Source: Pseudomonadota bacterium (GTDB taxonomy: Bacteria > Pseudomonadota > Alphaproteobacteria > Rhizobiales > Phreatobacteraceae). From it: DNA of 64,000 nucleotides. Below, piece by piece: positions 26,942 to 38,363 of the stretch. Location: the NCBI GenBank assembly GCA_020161695.1, contig JAIUOO010000012.1, positions 79,682 through 143,681 on the forward strand, read 5' to 3'. The notes under the pieces were generated by a model, which saw only the letters and a program-made list of their open reading frames with translations, did not search any database and was not told the DNA's origin. The number at the start of each line of letters is the position of its first letter. The first letter of the stretch is position 1. Position numbers and translations under genes: made by a program.

Positions 26942-28324
26942 ATGCCTGTCAACATCCTGATGCCGGCGCTTTCGCCCACGATGGAGAAGGGCAACCTCGC
27001 CAAGTGGACCAAGAAGGAAGGCGACAAGGTCAAGCCCGGCGACATCATCGCCGAGATCGAGACCGACAAGGCCACGATGGAGGTCGAGGCGGTCGACGAG
27101 GGTATCCTTGCCCGTATCGTCGTCCCCGAAGGCACGCAGGACGTGCCGGTGAACGAGCTGATCGCCGTGCTGGCGCAGGAGGGCGAGGACGTTTCGGCCC
27201 ATCCCACCGAGCAGCCGCGCGAGGCCAAACCGCAACAGCCAGCCGCCGCGTCCGTGGCCAGCCCGGCCGTGTCGGTGACGCCTCCCTCGGCTGCGCCGGC
27301 GGCGACCGTTGCCGCCGATCCCGATATTCCCGCTGGCACGGAGATGGTGACGATCACCGTCCGCGAAGCGCTGCGCGACGCCATGGCCGAGGAGATGCGC
27401 AAGGACGAGGCTGTCTTCGTCATGGGCGAGGAGGTCGCGGAGTATCAGGGCGCCTACAAGATCACGCAGGGGCTTTTGCAGGAGTTCGGCGCGCGGCGCG
27501 TCATCGACACGCCGATCACCGAGCACGGCTTCGCGGGCATCGGCGTCGGTGCGGCCTTCACCGGCCTGAAGCCCATCGTCGAGTTCATGACCTTCAACTT
27601 CGCCATGCAGGCGATCGACCAGATCATCAACTCGGCCGCAAAGACGCTCTACATGTCCGGCGGCCAGATGGGCTGCCCCATCGTGTTCCGTGGCCCGAAC
27701 GGCGCGGCGGCGCGCGTCGCGGCCCAGCACAGTCAGGACTATTCGGCCTGGTACTCGCACATTCCCGGCCTCAAGGTCGTCGCGCCCTACACGGCAGCGG
27801 ACGCGAAAGGCCTCCTGAAGGCCGCGATCCGCGACCCGAACCCGGTCATCTTCCTTGAGAACGAGATCCTCTACGGCCAGAGCTTCGAGGTGCCGAAGCT
27901 CGATGATTTTGTCCTGCCCATTGGCAAGGCGCGCATCCACCGCCCCGGCAAGGACGTGACCATCGTCGCCTGGTCCATCGGCATGACCTACGCGACCAAG
28001 GCGGCGGCCGAACTTGAAAAGCTCGGGATCGACGCCGAGGTGATCGACCTTCGCTCACTGCGGCCGCTCGACACCGAGACCATCATCGCCTCGGTGATGA
28101 AGACCGGGCGAATCGTCACGGTCGAGGAAGGCTGGCAGCAGTCCGGCGTCGGCGCGGAAATCTCCGCGCGCGTGGTCGAGCAGGCCTTCGACTATCTCGA
28201 CGCGCCGCCCGTCCGCGTCTCGGGCAAGGACGTGCCGATGCCCTATGCCGCCAATCTCGAGAAGCTGGCGCTGCCGTCGGTCGCCGAGGTCATCGAGGCG
28301 GTCAAGGCCGTCACCTACAAGTAA
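26942..28324 (+). CDS. pdhB: Pyruvate dehydrogenase E1 beta subunit with N-terminal lipoyl domain
   Basis: A 460-residue subunit. Residues 1-80 form a lipoyl domain with the lipoylated lysine in [10 protein letters not shown], followed by an alanine/proline linker (about 88-130) and the transketolase-like E1-beta domain (about 135-460), with [14 protein letters not shown] and a C-terminal domain containing [13 protein letters not shown]. The fused lipoyl domain is a known alphaproteobacterial feature and nearly duplicates that of PdhC in this operon. It contributes half of the TPP active site. Confidence 0.96.
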   Translation: MPVNILMPALSPTMEKGNLAKWTKKEGDKVKPGDIIAEIETDKATMEVEAVDEGILARIVVPEGTQDVPVNELIAVLAQEGEDVSAHPTEQPREAKPQQPAAASVASPAVSVTPPSAAPAATVAADPDIPAGTEMVTITVREALRDAMAEEMRKDEAVFVMGEEVAEYQGAYKITQGLLQEFGARRVIDTPITEHGFAGIGVGAAFTGLKPIVEFMTFNFAMQAIDQIINSAAKTLYMSGGQMGCPIVFRGPNGAAARVAAQHSQDYSAWYSHIPGLKVVAPYTAADAKGLLKAAIRDPNPVIFLENEILYGQSFEVPKLDDFVLPIGKARIHRPGKDVTIVAWSIGMTYATKAAAELEKLGIDAEVIDLRSLRPLDTETIIASVMKTGRIVTVEEGWQQSGVGAEISARVVEQAFDYLDAPPVRVSGKDVPMPYAANLEKLALPSVAEVIEAVKAVTYK

Positions 28325-28336
28325 TCCGGAGGGGTG

Positions 28337-28630
28337 ATGCCAGCGCCCTTCGAGGCTCTCGCCGTTCCACCAGCTGCCCTTGAGAAGGGCGGCGTGGAGA
28401 TCGTGCGCGCCGCCATCGTCGAGGGCGGGCTGCACATCTCGGTGCGCCGCGCCTTCGAGGATGCGCAGGCCTGGGGCATGGTGCTCGCCGACATCGCCCG
28501 CCATGTCGCGCGCATCCACGCCATGGAGACCGGCGCGCCGGAGGGCCTGACCCTCGACCGCATCCGCAACATGCTCGACGCCGAACTCGACAGCCCGACC
28601 GATCCGGGCACGACCACCGCCATCAGCTAA
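28337..28630 (+). CDS. DUF5076 family protein
   Basis: A 97-residue soluble protein between pdhB and pdhC. The ATG at 28337 follows GGAGGGG at ideal distance; a GTG one codon earlier is less likely. It has a short beta-rich N-terminal part (VEIVRAAIVEGGLHISVRRA) and a helical second half. It fits the DUF5076 family found in pdh operons of Rhizobiales. Function unknown. Spacing of 12 and 23 bp to its neighbours ties its expression to the complex. Confidence 0.72.
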   Translation: MPAPFEALAVPPAALEKGGVEIVRAAIVEGGLHISVRRAFEDAQAWGMVLADIARHVARIHAMETGAPEGLTLDRIRNMLDAELDSPTDPGTTTAIS

Positions 28631-28653
28631 CCGGCCCCGTCCGGAGGACGATC

Positions 28654-30030
28654 ATGCCCATCGACATCCTGATGCCCGCGCTGTCCCCGACGATGGAGAA
28701 GGGGAATCTCGCCAAGTGGCTGAAGAAGGAAGGCGACACGATCAAGGCCGGCGACGTCATCGCCGAGATCGAGACCGACAAGGCGACCATGGAGGTCGAG
28801 GCGGTCGATGAGGGCATCCTCGCCAGGATCGTCGTGCCCGAGGGCAGCCAGGACGTGCCGGTGAACCAGCTGATCGCCGTGATCGCTGGTGAAGGCGAGG
28901 ACGTGAAGGCAGCGGCCGGCGGGGCAGGGGCGAAGCCCGCGGTAGCGGCTCCCGCGCCGAAGGCTCCGGAAGCCAAGGCCGCGACCGGAGGCGGGATGGG
29001 CAACGCGGCTCCGGCCAAGGCCGAGGAAAAGCCGCAGCCGGTGCCTGCGGCCCCCGCCAGCATCGCGCAGGCAGCGTCCGGCATTCGCCTGTTCGCCTCG
29101 CCGCTGGCGAAGCGCCTCGCCAAACTCGACGGCATCGACCTGTCGAAGGTGGTCGGCACCGGCCCGCATGGCCGCATCGTCGAGCGCGACGTGAAGGCGG
29201 CGGCTGCCGGCGGCACCGCCAGGGCCGCTCCTGCGACAGCGAGCGCTGCCGCGTCGACGCCGGCCGCGCCGAAGCCGGCGCCGGTCTCCGCCCCCTCGGA
29301 CGAGCAGGTCAAGAAGCTGTTCGAGCCCGGCTCCTACGAGGAGGTGCCGCATGACAACATGCGCAAGGTCATCGCGCGTCGCCTGACGGAAGCGAAGTCG
29401 ACCATCCCGCACTTCTACCTGACGATCGACTGCGAGCTGGACGCGCTCCTGTCGCTGCGCGAGCAGATCAACAAGGCGGCGCCGGCAAAGGACGGCAAGC
29501 CCGCCTACAAGCTCTCGGTCAACGACATGGTCATCAAGGCGCTGGCCATGTCGCTGCGCGCCGTTCCGGAGGCCAACGTCTCCTGGACCGATGGCGCGAT
29601 GTTGAAGCACAAGCACGCCGATATCGGCGTCGCGGTTTCGATCCCGGGCGGCCTGATCACGCCGGTGATCCGCGATGCCTGCCACAAGACCCTGTCGACG
29701 ATCTCCAACGAGATGAAGGACCTCGCGTCCCGCGCCAAGAACCGCAAGCTGAAGCCGGAGGAGTATCAGGGCGGCACCTCGGCCGTGTCCAATCTCGGCA
29801 TGTTCGGCATCAAGGACTTCTCAGCGGTCATCAATCCGCCTCACGCGACCATTCTGGCTGTCGGCGCCGGGGAGAAGCGGGTGATCGTCAGGAACGACCA
29901 GCCGGCCATCGCCACGGTGATGAGCGTCACGCTCTCCACAGACCACCGCGCGGTCGACGGGGCGCTGGGCGCAGAACTGATGCAGGCCTTCAAGGGTTAC
30001 ATCGAGAACCCGATGGGCATGCTCGTCTGA
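28654..30030 (+). CDS. pdhC: Dihydrolipoamide acetyltransferase, E2 of pyruvate dehydrogenase
   Basis: A 458-residue E2 core. It has one lipoyl domain (1-80, lysine in [10 protein letters not shown]), an alanine/proline linker, the peripheral-subunit-binding domain (about 147-182, ASPLAKRLAKLDGIDLSKV then GTGPHGRI), a second linker, and the catalytic acyltransferase domain (about 225-458) with the active-site STDHRAVDGALGAE. It transfers acetyl from lipoyl to CoA and builds the structural core of the complex. Confidence 0.96.
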   Translation: MPIDILMPALSPTMEKGNLAKWLKKEGDTIKAGDVIAEIETDKATMEVEAVDEGILARIVVPEGSQDVPVNQLIAVIAGEGEDVKAAAGGAGAKPAVAAPAPKAPEAKAATGGGMGNAAPAKAEEKPQPVPAAPASIAQAASGIRLFASPLAKRLAKLDGIDLSKVVGTGPHGRIVERDVKAAAAGGTARAAPATASAAASTPAAPKPAPVSAPSDEQVKKLFEPGSYEEVPHDNMRKVIARRLTEAKSTIPHFYLTIDCELDALLSLREQINKAAPAKDGKPAYKLSVNDMVIKALAMSLRAVPEANVSWTDGAMLKHKHADIGVAVSIPGGLITPVIRDACHKTLSTISNEMKDLASRAKNRKLKPEEYQGGTSAVSNLGMFGIKDFSAVINPPHATILAVGAGEKRVIVRNDQPAIATVMSVTLSTDHRAVDGALGAELMQAFKGYIENPMGMLV

Positions 30031-30045
30031 CAGGACGTATCGGTC

Positions 30046-30447
30046 ATGAAACAGCTTGTTCTTTCGGCTTTCGCCGCTGCATTTCTGGCAGCTCCGGCTT
30101 TCGGGCAGGCGCCTGCGCCGCGCCCCAATGATGGCGCCTTCAACCTGCCGGTCATGTGCGACACCGAGGCCAATTACGGCCGGCTCGTCGCGCTCTCGTC
30201 CCTCGACGTGAACGATCAGGCCGCGGTGCGCGAGTGGCATACGCTGACCCAGCAGAGCTGCGTCGTGCCGTCCTTCGCCACCGGCTTCATCGTGGTTGAG
30301 GAAAAGGGCGAGATGGCCCAGATCGAACTGCGCGCCACCAATGCGGCGGGGCAGGTGCAGACCGGCGGACGCTTCTGGCTGGCCAAGCGGCATGCGGACC
30401 GGTTTCGCTGCGCGGCCGTCACGCTCAACGCGCGCACGACCTGCTGA
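30046..30447 (+). CDS. Small secreted protein, unknown
   Basis: A 133-residue protein with a clear signal peptide (KQLVLSAFAAAFLAAPAFG, cleavage near FGQAP). The mature part has four cysteines (CDTEAN, SCVVPS, RCAAV and the last residue), consistent with two disulfides in the periplasm. AGGA precedes the ATG. It lies 15 bp after pdhC, so it is probably co-transcribed. I do not recognise a family. Confidence 0.65.
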   Translation: MKQLVLSAFAAAFLAAPAFGQAPAPRPNDGAFNLPVMCDTEANYGRLVALSSLDVNDQAAVREWHTLTQQSCVVPSFATGFIVVEEKGEMAQIELRATNAAGQVQTGGRFWLAKRHADRFRCAAVTLNARTTC

Positions 30448-30468
30448 CGGCGGAGGGGCGGGCCGGCC

Positions 30469-30879
30469 ATGGTGCGCACGATCCTGTCGCTCTTCCTGGC
30501 GCTGATCCTGTCGCTCCTTGCCGGCGGCATCGTCGTCCAGGCGATCGCCCAGGCCGTGCGCGGCGACGAGGTCTATATCGTCGCCTTCGTCTGGGTACCG
30601 GTCGCCGCCTGCCTCGGCCTCGTCGCGATGAGCCTCGCCGGCGCCGTCTCGGGAACCGTGACCGGCCTTGGGCGCATGGCGCTCGGCCTCGGCCTGCTCA
30701 CGGCCATCGCCGGCATCAGCCTGACGATCTGGAGCCTCGCCGCCAGCGGCCGTGCAAGTCTCGGGCGCGAGGCGCCGCTGATCGCGGCCTTCGTCCTGCC
30801 GACATGGGCGGTCGTCCTCACGCAGTGGTGGCTGTTGCGCCGGCATCGCGTGAGGCTCGCCACGCAGGAGGGCCGGTAA
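30469..30879 (+). CDS. Four-helix membrane protein, unknown
   Basis: A 136-residue protein with four hydrophobic segments (about 4-26, 38-62, 70-92 and 102-122) and a basic C-terminal tail (RRHRVRL). GGAGGGG precedes the ATG. It lies 21 bp after the secreted-protein gene and 3 bp before the next gene, so it is part of the same pdh-lpd transcription unit. Family not recognised. Confidence 0.62.
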   Translation: MVRTILSLFLALILSLLAGGIVVQAIAQAVRGDEVYIVAFVWVPVAACLGLVAMSLAGAVSGTVTGLGRMALGLGLLTAIAGISLTIWSLAASGRASLGREAPLIAAFVLPTWAVVLTQWWLLRRHRVRLATQEGR

Positions 30880-30882
30880 GCC

Positions 30883-31377
30883 ATGCAGCCTGCGGCCATG
30901 TCCTATCTGCCCTACATGTCGCTGGTGGTGGCGGGGCTGTCGCTCGGAACCTCGATGTTCCAGGGCTATTCCTACACGCGCCAGCTCGACGTCGCGCAGC
31001 GCAACGTCATCCGGGGTGAGTATCTGCGCACCTGTCGCGACATCATCGACGCCTATTTCCAGATCAAGATGCGCGCCTATGCCATGAACGAGACCATGGC
31101 GAAGCAGGACGGGTCGGGGTCCATCGATCCGCTGGTCCAGCGCGAGGCCGAGGCCAGCGTCTTCCGGTTCGGCGCGCTCGGCACCTTCCTTGCCAATTTC
31201 CGCGATGACCGGGTTCGCGAGCGCTACACGCAGCTGTCCGCCAAGCTGTTCGCCATCGCCCGCGACTCCTACAGGTCGCCGCGCGCCGATTTCGACCGGG
31301 CCTATGCCGAGGTCGACACGCTGTTCGCCGAGATCAACGAAGACTGCGCGCGCACCGCGCGCCTGACCTTCCTCTAG
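30883..31377 (+). CDS. Membrane-anchored protein, unknown
   Basis: A 164-residue protein with an N-terminal hydrophobic stretch (about 8-28, YLPYMSLVVAGLSLGTSMFQG) and a mainly helical remainder containing RTCRDIIDAYFQIK and a late EDCARTARL. The pattern suggests one membrane anchor with a helical soluble domain. The start at 30883 follows GAGGG at a somewhat long distance; the ATG at 30898 is possible. It sits between the unknown membrane gene and lpdA. No family recognised. Confidence 0.62.
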   Translation: MQPAAMSYLPYMSLVVAGLSLGTSMFQGYSYTRQLDVAQRNVIRGEYLRTCRDIIDAYFQIKMRAYAMNETMAKQDGSGSIDPLVQREAEASVFRFGALGTFLANFRDDRVRERYTQLSAKLFAIARDSYRSPRADFDRAYAEVDTLFAEINEDCARTARLTFL

Positions 31378-31420
31378 CCGTCCCTCATCCCGTTCCGCCG
31401 GTCATCGAAAGGCTCACTCC

Positions 31421-32857
31421 ATGTCCTACGACATCATCGTCATCGGCGGCGGTCCGGGCGGCTACGTGGCTGCGATTCGCGCGGCGCAGCTGGGCTTCAA
31501 GACGGCGGTGGTGGAACGCGAGCATCTCGGCGGCATCTGCCTCAACTGGGGCTGCATCCCGACCAAGGCGCTGCTGCGCTCGGCCGAGGTGTTCCACTAC
31601 GCGACCCACGCGAAGGATTATGGCCTGACCATCAACGGCACCGTCGGGTTCGACGCCGCCGCCGTCGTCAAGCGCTCGCGCGGCGTCTCCGCCCAGCTCA
31701 ATGGCGGCATCGGCTTCCTGATGAAGAAGAACAAGATCGACGTGATCTGGGGCGAGGCGAGGATCGCCAAGGCTGGCGAGGTCGTGGTCGCGGCCGCATC
31801 GAAGCCGGCCGTGCAGCCGCAGACGCCGCCGCCCAAGGGCACGCTGGGGGCCGGTACCTATTCGGCCAAGCACATCATCGTCGCGACCGGCGCGAGGCCG
31901 CGCGCGCTGCCCGGCATCGAGCCGGACGGCAAGCTGATCTGGACCTATTTCGAGGCGATGAAGCCCGAGGCCTTCCCGAAGAGCCTCATCGTGATGGGCT
32001 CCGGCGCGATCGGCATCGAGTTCGCCTCGTTCTACCGGACGATGGGCGCGGAGGTGACCGTGGTCGAGGTCCTGCCGCAGATCATGCCGGTGGAGGATGC
32101 CGAGATATCGGCCCATGCCCGCAAGCGTTTCGAGAAGCAGGGCATCAAGATCATGACCTCAACCAAGGTCACCAAGGTCGAGAAGGCCGCCAACTCGGTC
32201 ACCGCCACCGTCGAGGACGACAAGGGCCAGAAGCAGACGCTGACCGCGGAACGGCTGATCTCGGCGGTCGGTGTCGTCGGCAATGTCGAGAACCTCGGCC
32301 TTGAGGCGGTCGGCGTCGCCATGGACCGCGGCACGATCAAGACGGACGGTTTCGGCCGCACCAACGTGCCGGGGATCTACGCGATCGGCGATGTCGCGGG
32401 GCCGCCGATGCTGGCGCACAAGGCCGAGCACGAGGGCGTCATCTGCGTGGAGACCATCAAGGGCCTGCATACCCATGCGATGGACAAGCTGATGATCCCC
32501 GGCTGCACCTATTGCCACCCGCAGGTGGCCTCCGTCGGCCTCACCGAGGCCAAGGCCAAGGAGGCCGGCTACAGCCTCAAGGTCGGCCGCTTCCCGTTCA
32601 TCGGCAACGGCAAGGCCATCGCGCTCGGCGAACCGGACGGCCTCGTGAAGACGATCTTCGACGCCAAGACCGGCAAGCTGATCGGGGCGCACATGGTCGG
32701 GGCGGAGGTGACGGAGCTCATCCAGGGCTTCGTCGTCGCGATGAACTGCGAGACGACCGAGGAGGAGCTGATCCACACGGTGTTCCCGCATCCGACCCTG
32801 TCGGAAATGATGCACGAGAGCGTCCTCGACGCCTATGGCCGGGTGGTCCACACCTGA
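31421..32857 (+). CDS. lpdA: Dihydrolipoyl dehydrogenase (E3)
   Basis: A 478-residue FAD disulfide oxidoreductase. The N-terminal GGGPGGYVAA binds FAD, the redox pair is in CLNWGC (C-x4-C), NAD binding is near VMGSGAIGIEFASF, and the catalytic His-Glu pair is in HTVFPHPTLSE. It reoxidises the dihydrolipoyl arm of PdhC with NAD+. A proline-rich insertion (about 128-142, KPAVQPQTPPPKG) is typical of alphaproteobacterial PDH-type E3. It is the last gene of the pdh cluster. Confidence 0.96.
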   Translation: MSYDIIVIGGGPGGYVAAIRAAQLGFKTAVVEREHLGGICLNWGCIPTKALLRSAEVFHYATHAKDYGLTINGTVGFDAAAVVKRSRGVSAQLNGGIGFLMKKNKIDVIWGEARIAKAGEVVVAAASKPAVQPQTPPPKGTLGAGTYSAKHIIVATGARPRALPGIEPDGKLIWTYFEAMKPEAFPKSLIVMGSGAIGIEFASFYRTMGAEVTVVEVLPQIMPVEDAEISAHARKRFEKQGIKIMTSTKVTKVEKAANSVTATVEDDKGQKQTLTAERLISAVGVVGNVENLGLEAVGVAMDRGTIKTDGFGRTNVPGIYAIGDVAGPPMLAHKAEHEGVICVETIKGLHTHAMDKLMIPGCTYCHPQVASVGLTEAKAKEAGYSLKVGRFPFIGNGKAIALGEPDGLVKTIFDAKTGKLIGAHMVGAEVTELIQGFVVAMNCETTEEELIHTVFPHPTLSEMMHESVLDAYGRVVHT

Positions 32858-33288
32858 CGACGGCCGCCCTTCGTCGGCTATCGCCCTGAGCCGGCCATGC
32901 GGGACGTGACCGGCGGTTGCATCGGGTGGATGGGGATAAGTCCGGCCGCCGCTCGGGAAGGCGAAAAAAATCTCATCCCCGCAAGGCCGTGCGCCGCCTG
33001 GCTTCGGCCGTCCGTGCAGCGAGCCGGCCGGCGCTTTTTCGTCCCGAGCCAGTCCCCGGCGATGCGGTCAGCCCTATTCTCCCGGCGGTTGGAACGGGAG
33101 GCTCGCGAATGGTTGTCGGGATCGTTGCCGGGATCGTGCTGTTCGCGCTTCAGGGCGTCCGGTCGCTGGCGGTCGTCGCGCTGGCGCGGTGCGGGCTGAG
33201 CGGCATCCGGCGGCCGGCTCGCTCAACGCAGAAGGGCCGGCGCGAGGCCGACCCTTCCGGAGTTTTCGCGAACGAACGTGGGCGGGCG
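32858..33288. other. 430-bp convergent gap between lpdA and the L,D-transpeptidase gene
   Basis: This stretch holds an A7 run near 32965 and a hairpin at 33231-33257 (listed separately). A plus-strand ATG at 33109 has a good GGGAGG site before it, and its first 30 codons look membrane-like, but the frame then runs open through the antisense of the next gene, so it is not called. Nothing else is supported here. Confidence 0.5.
33231..33257. terminator. Hairpin between lpdA and the L,D-transpeptidase gene
   Basis: GAAGGGCCGGC (33231-33241) pairs with GCCGACCCTTC (33247-33257), 10 of 11 positions matching, with a GCGAG loop. TTTT follows a few bases later on the plus strand. It lies 31 bp beyond the stop of the minus-strand gene, so it may serve both converging transcripts. 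Confidence 0.6.
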
Positions 33289-33960
33289 TCAGCTGGTGAC
33301 GGTGGAGCCCGACGGCAGGACGATGGCGGTCGCGCCGGTCGGGACGCGGCCATAGAGATCGATGATGTCCTGGTTCAGGAAGCGGATGCAGCCCGACGAG
33401 ACCTGCGTGCCGATCGTCCAGGGCTCGGTGGTGCCGTGCAGGCGGTAAAGCGTGTCGCGGTTGCCGCGGTAGAGGTAGAGCGCGCGGGGGCCGAGCGGGT
33501 TCTCGGGGCCACCGGGCAGGCCGCCGGCGTAGGGGCCGTAGCGCTCCGGCTCGCGGCGGATCATGTCGGTGGTGGGGGTCCAGCGCGGCCAGGCGGCCTT
33601 GCGGCCGATGGAGGCGATGCCGGTCAGGTTGAAGCCCTCTTCCTTGCCGACGCCGACGCCGTAGCGCATGGCGCGGCCGCCTTCCATGACGAGATAGGCG
33701 TAGCGGGCGGTCGGGTCGACGACGATCGTGCCCGGATACTCACGGCCGCGATAGGGAACCTCGCGGCGCCACCAGCGCTCGTCCACCTGCGTCAGGTCGA
33801 TGGCGGGGATCGGATAGGGCTCGCCGGAGACCTCGCCATACATGGCGAGGTAATAGGGATCGAACTGCGGAGTACGCACCGCCAGCTCCTCGCGGCGCGT
33901 GGTGCACGCGCCCAGGATAAACGGTGCTCCGAGCACGAAGAAACGGCGATCAACGGTCAT
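33289..33960 (-). CDS. L,D-transpeptidase (YkuD/ErfK family) lipoprotein
   Basis: A 223-residue protein starting MTVDRRFFVLGAPF, with a lipobox LGAC about 18 residues in, so it should be lipid-anchored in the periplasm. The catalytic signature is intact: HGTTEPW followed by SSGCIRFLNQDI, with cysteine as nucleophile. Such enzymes form 3-3 peptidoglycan cross-links or attach proteins to peptidoglycan. Two adjacent ATGs (33963 and 33960) exist; GAGG spacing favours the second. It is monocistronic and converges on lpdA. Confidence 0.88.
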   Translation of the reverse strand: MTVDRRFFVLGAPFILGACTTRREELAVRTPQFDPYYLAMYGEVSGEPYPIPAIDLTQVDERWWRREVPYRGREYPGTIVVDPTARYAYLVMEGGRAMRYGVGVGKEEGFNLTGIASIGRKAAWPRWTPTTDMIRREPERYGPYAGGLPGGPENPLGPRALYLYRGNRDTLYRLHGTTEPWTIGTQVSSGCIRFLNQDIIDLYGRVPTGATAIVLPSGSTVTS

Positions 33961-34218
33961 CATCAGCCTCAAACTTACCCACGCCGGTTCGGTTCCGGGC
34001 GCGGTCTCATGAACCAAGGGTCGGGTCGTTAGCACCCGCGCGGGGCCGCAAACATGACGAAGTCGTGAGACCGGGGTAATCCGCCGCTACCTGTTGCTGC
34101 AGCGCATCACCTGTGTCCCGCGCACCGCATCGGATCGCGGCATTCGCGCCTACCATGGCAGATGAGGGTTAATTCAAGGCAACCGCGCCGTGTGCGCCGC
34201 AGAGGCGCAATCGGCCGG

Positions 34219-35547
34219 TCAGAGCGCCGCGTGCAGGTCGTATTCGGTGGAGCGGTCGATCTTCACCGTGACCAGTTCGCCCACGGCGAGCTTGCGCCTG
34301 GTGTGGATGAAGACCGAGCCGTCGATCTCCGGGGCATCGCCCTTGGAACGGGCCTTCACGACCGTCGGGCCGACCTCGTCGACGATGACCTGCTGGCGGG
34401 TGCCGACCTTCTTCTTCAGGCGGCGGGCGGAGATTTCCGCCTGCTTCTTCATGAAGCGATGCCAGCGCTTGTCCATGACCTCCGGCGGCACGTGGCCTTC
34501 GAGCGTGTTGGAGGTCGCGCCCGCGACCGGCTCGTATTTGAAGCAGCCGACGCGGTCGAGCTGCACCTCGTCCAGCCAGTCGAGCAGGAAGGAGAACTCG
34601 TCCTCGGTCTCGCCGGGAAAGCCGGTGATGAAGGTCGAGCGGATCGTCAGGTCCGGGCAGACCTCGCGCCACGACCGGATGCGGTCGGCGGTCTTTTCCT
34701 GATGCGCCGGGCGCTTCATGCGCCGGAGAACATCGGGATGGGCGTGCTGGAAGGGTATGTCGATGTAGGGGAGGATCTTGCCCTCGGCCATCAGCGGGAT
34801 GACCTCGTCGACATGCGGGTAGGGGTAGACGTACTGCATCCGCACCCAGACGCCGAGCTCGCCCATGGCCTGCGCGAGGTCGAGGAACTTGGTCCGCCAG
34901 GTGCGGTCGCGCCACTGGCTCTCGGCATATTTCGTGTCGATGCCGTAGGCCGAGGTGTCCTGGCTGATGACCATGATCTCCTTGACGCCGGCGGCGACCA
35001 GCTTCTCGGCCTCGCGCATCACCTCGCCAAGCGGGCGGGAGACGAGATCGCCTCTGAGCTTGGGGATGATGCAGAAGGTGCAGCGGTTGTTGCAGCCTTC
35101 GGAAATCTTCAGATAGGCGTAGTGGCGCGGCGTCAGCTTGATGCCCTGCGGCGGCACGAGGTCGAGATAGGGCTGGTGCTGCGGCGGCGCGGCCTCGTGG
35201 ACTGCGGCGAGCACGCTCTCATATTGCTGCGGCCCGGTGATCGCGAGGACGGAGGGGTGCGCCGCGCGGATCTGCTCGGGCTCGGCGCCCATGCAGCCGG
35301 TGACGATGACGCGGCCGTTCTCCTTCAGCGCATCGCCGATGGCGGCGAGGCTCTCGGCCTTGGCGCTGTCGAGGAAGCCGCAGGTATTGACCAGGACGAG
35401 GTCGGCGCCCTGATGGTTGCGCGCGAGCTCATAGCCCTCGGCCCTCAGCCGCGTGATGATGCGTTCGGAATCGACCAGCGCCTTCGGGCAACCGAGCGAG
35501 ACGAACGAGATTTTCGGCGCGGGCGAGGGGGCGGGGGTTGCGGTCAT
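34219..35547 (-). CDS. rimO: Ribosomal protein S12 methylthiotransferase RimO
   Basis: A 442-residue radical-SAM enzyme with three domains: N-terminal UPF0004 (about 10-110, with [19 protein letters not shown] and TGCMG cysteines for one 4Fe-4S cluster), the radical-SAM core with C-x3-C-x2-C in [11 protein letters not shown], and a C-terminal TRAM domain. The arrangement and SLGCPK start mark RimO rather than MiaB. It adds a methylthio group to an aspartate of ribosomal protein S12. The 258 bp between it and the L,D-transpeptidase gene show no clear element. Confidence 0.94.
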   Translation of the reverse strand: MTATPAPSPAPKISFVSLGCPKALVDSERIITRLRAEGYELARNHQGADLVLVNTCGFLDSAKAESLAAIGDALKENGRVIVTGCMGAEPEQIRAAHPSVLAITGPQQYESVLAAVHEAAPPQHQPYLDLVPPQGIKLTPRHYAYLKISEGCNNRCTFCIIPKLRGDLVSRPLGEVMREAEKLVAAGVKEIMVISQDTSAYGIDTKYAESQWRDRTWRTKFLDLAQAMGELGVWVRMQYVYPYPHVDEVIPLMAEGKILPYIDIPFQHAHPDVLRRMKRPAHQEKTADRIRSWREVCPDLTIRSTFITGFPGETEDEFSFLLDWLDEVQLDRVGCFKYEPVAGATSNTLEGHVPPEVMDKRWHRFMKKQAEISARRLKKKVGTRQQVIVDEVGPTVVKARSKGDAPEIDGSVFIHTRRKLAVGELVTVKIDRSTEYDLHAAL

Positions 35548-35660
35548 CGCGGCTCTGGCTTCCGGAAAGCGCCGCCTTTAGGGCAATCGGCGCGCGCCGA
35601 CAAGCATTGCCGCTGGTTCCGCTTGTCTCCGCGCCTAAGCTTTGGCAGGAAGGCGGCACC

Positions 35661-35750
35661 GGAGAGGTGGCCGAGTGGTTTAAGGCAGCGGTCTTGAAAA
35701 CCGCCGTGGGTTCACGCCCACCGTGAGTTCGAATCTCACCCTCTCCGCCA
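35661..35750 (+). tRNA. tRNA-Ser (anticodon UGA)
   Basis: A 90-nt cloverleaf. The acceptor stem is GGAGAGG (35661-35667) with CCTCTCC (35740-35746), then G and an encoded CCA. The anticodon stem is GCGGT (35688-35692) with ACCGC (35700-35704), and the loop CTTGAAA gives anticodon TGA at 35695-35697. A long variable arm (GTGGGTTCACGCCCAC) marks the serine class, and the T loop is GTTCGAATC. Confidence 0.97.
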
Positions 35751-35847
35751 TTTCCCTGTCCAAGCCATTGCGCTGCTGGCGCTTTCGCCGGCACCCGGAG
35801 CAGTGCCGGTCATTGGGCTCGGGACGCGCGGATAGGAAAGAGCGCGA

Positions 35848-37470
<1,623 letters not shown>

Positions 37471-37595
37471 ACGCGCGGGCTACCCGATGAGACTGTGTTG
37501 CCGGGGGCCATACGCCATGCCGAGGGCGGGGGAAAGGGCGGCAGGGTGTCGAAATGGTGCGCCGCACCCGGCGCGCCATGCCTCCGCGTTCGGGT

Positions 37596-38363
37596 CTAAT
37601 GCGTCTTCCGCCAGGCAAGCAGCCGGCGTTCGACCTCGGCGATGATGGCCGCCGCGAGATAGCCGACCGCACCCAGAAGGATGACGCCGGCGAAGAGATC
37701 GGGCGAGCGGAACATGCGGGCCGAGATCAGGATCCACTGGCCGAGCCCGTCGAGCCCCGCGACGATTTCGCAGACGACCGACAGGATGAGCGCCACCGTC
37801 AGGCTGACGCGCATGCCGGCGAGGATGTCGGGCATGGCGGAGGGCAGGGATATCTTCGTGACGGTTTCCAGCCGCGACAGGTTCAGGGCGCGCGCGACCT
37901 CAAGGAGGCGCGGCTCGACGCCGGCATAGCCCTGGATGGTCGCCAGCAGCATGGGCCAGAGCGTGCCGAAAGCGATGACGAAGATCGCCATGCCTTCGCT
38001 GAGCCCGTAGAGCGCGATGGCCACCGGAATGATGGCGGAGACGGGCAGGGGACGCAGGAATTCCAGCGACGGCGCCACATAGATGCGCGCGCGTCGCGAC
38101 GAGCCAATCAGCGAGCCGAGCGCAATGGCGGCGATGGAGGCCGCCAGCCAGCCGAAGGTCATGTGCCTCAGCGTGCCGACGAGCTTGCCGCCGAGACCGC
38201 GGTCGGTGAAGCCGTTGACCAGCGCCGCCCAGGCCCGGTCGGGACCGGGCAAGAAGATCGGCGAGATCAGCTGCGCGTTGGCGACGAGCTGCCACGCCAC
38301 GACGAGGCTGGCGGCGAAGGCGAAACTGGCGATCCGCCAGGAAATCTGCGCGAGCGGCGTCAT
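37596..38363 (-). CDS. ABC transporter permease (NitT/TauT type)
   Basis: A 255-residue permease with about six membrane helices and the conserved cytoplasmic EAA-loop region (EVARALNLSRLETVTKISLPSAMPD). The ATG at 38363 overlaps the stop of the other permease gene by 4 bp. It is the last gene of a five-gene operon running from the substrate-binding protein. Together the two permeases form a heterodimer, unlike the usual homodimer of TauC or SsuC systems. Confidence 0.87.
   Translation of the reverse strand: MTPLAQISWRIASFAFAASLVVAWQLVANAQLISPIFLPGPDRAWAALVNGFTDRGLGGKLVGTLRHMTFGWLAASIAAIALGSLIGSSRRARIYVAPSLEFLRPLPVSAIIPVAIALYGLSEGMAIFVIAFGTLWPMLLATIQGYAGVEPRLLEVARALNLSRLETVTKISLPSAMPDILAGMRVSLTVALILSVVCEIVAGLDGLGQWILISARMFRSPDLFAGVILLGAVGYLAAAIIAEVERRLLAWRKTH

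Noticed and set aside
33109..34032. Plus-strand frame with GGGAGG site and membrane-like first 30 codons
   Set aside because: After the first part it runs open through the antisense of the L,D-transpeptidase gene and becomes low-complexity. A short real gene would need a stop near the hairpin at 33231, and none is there.
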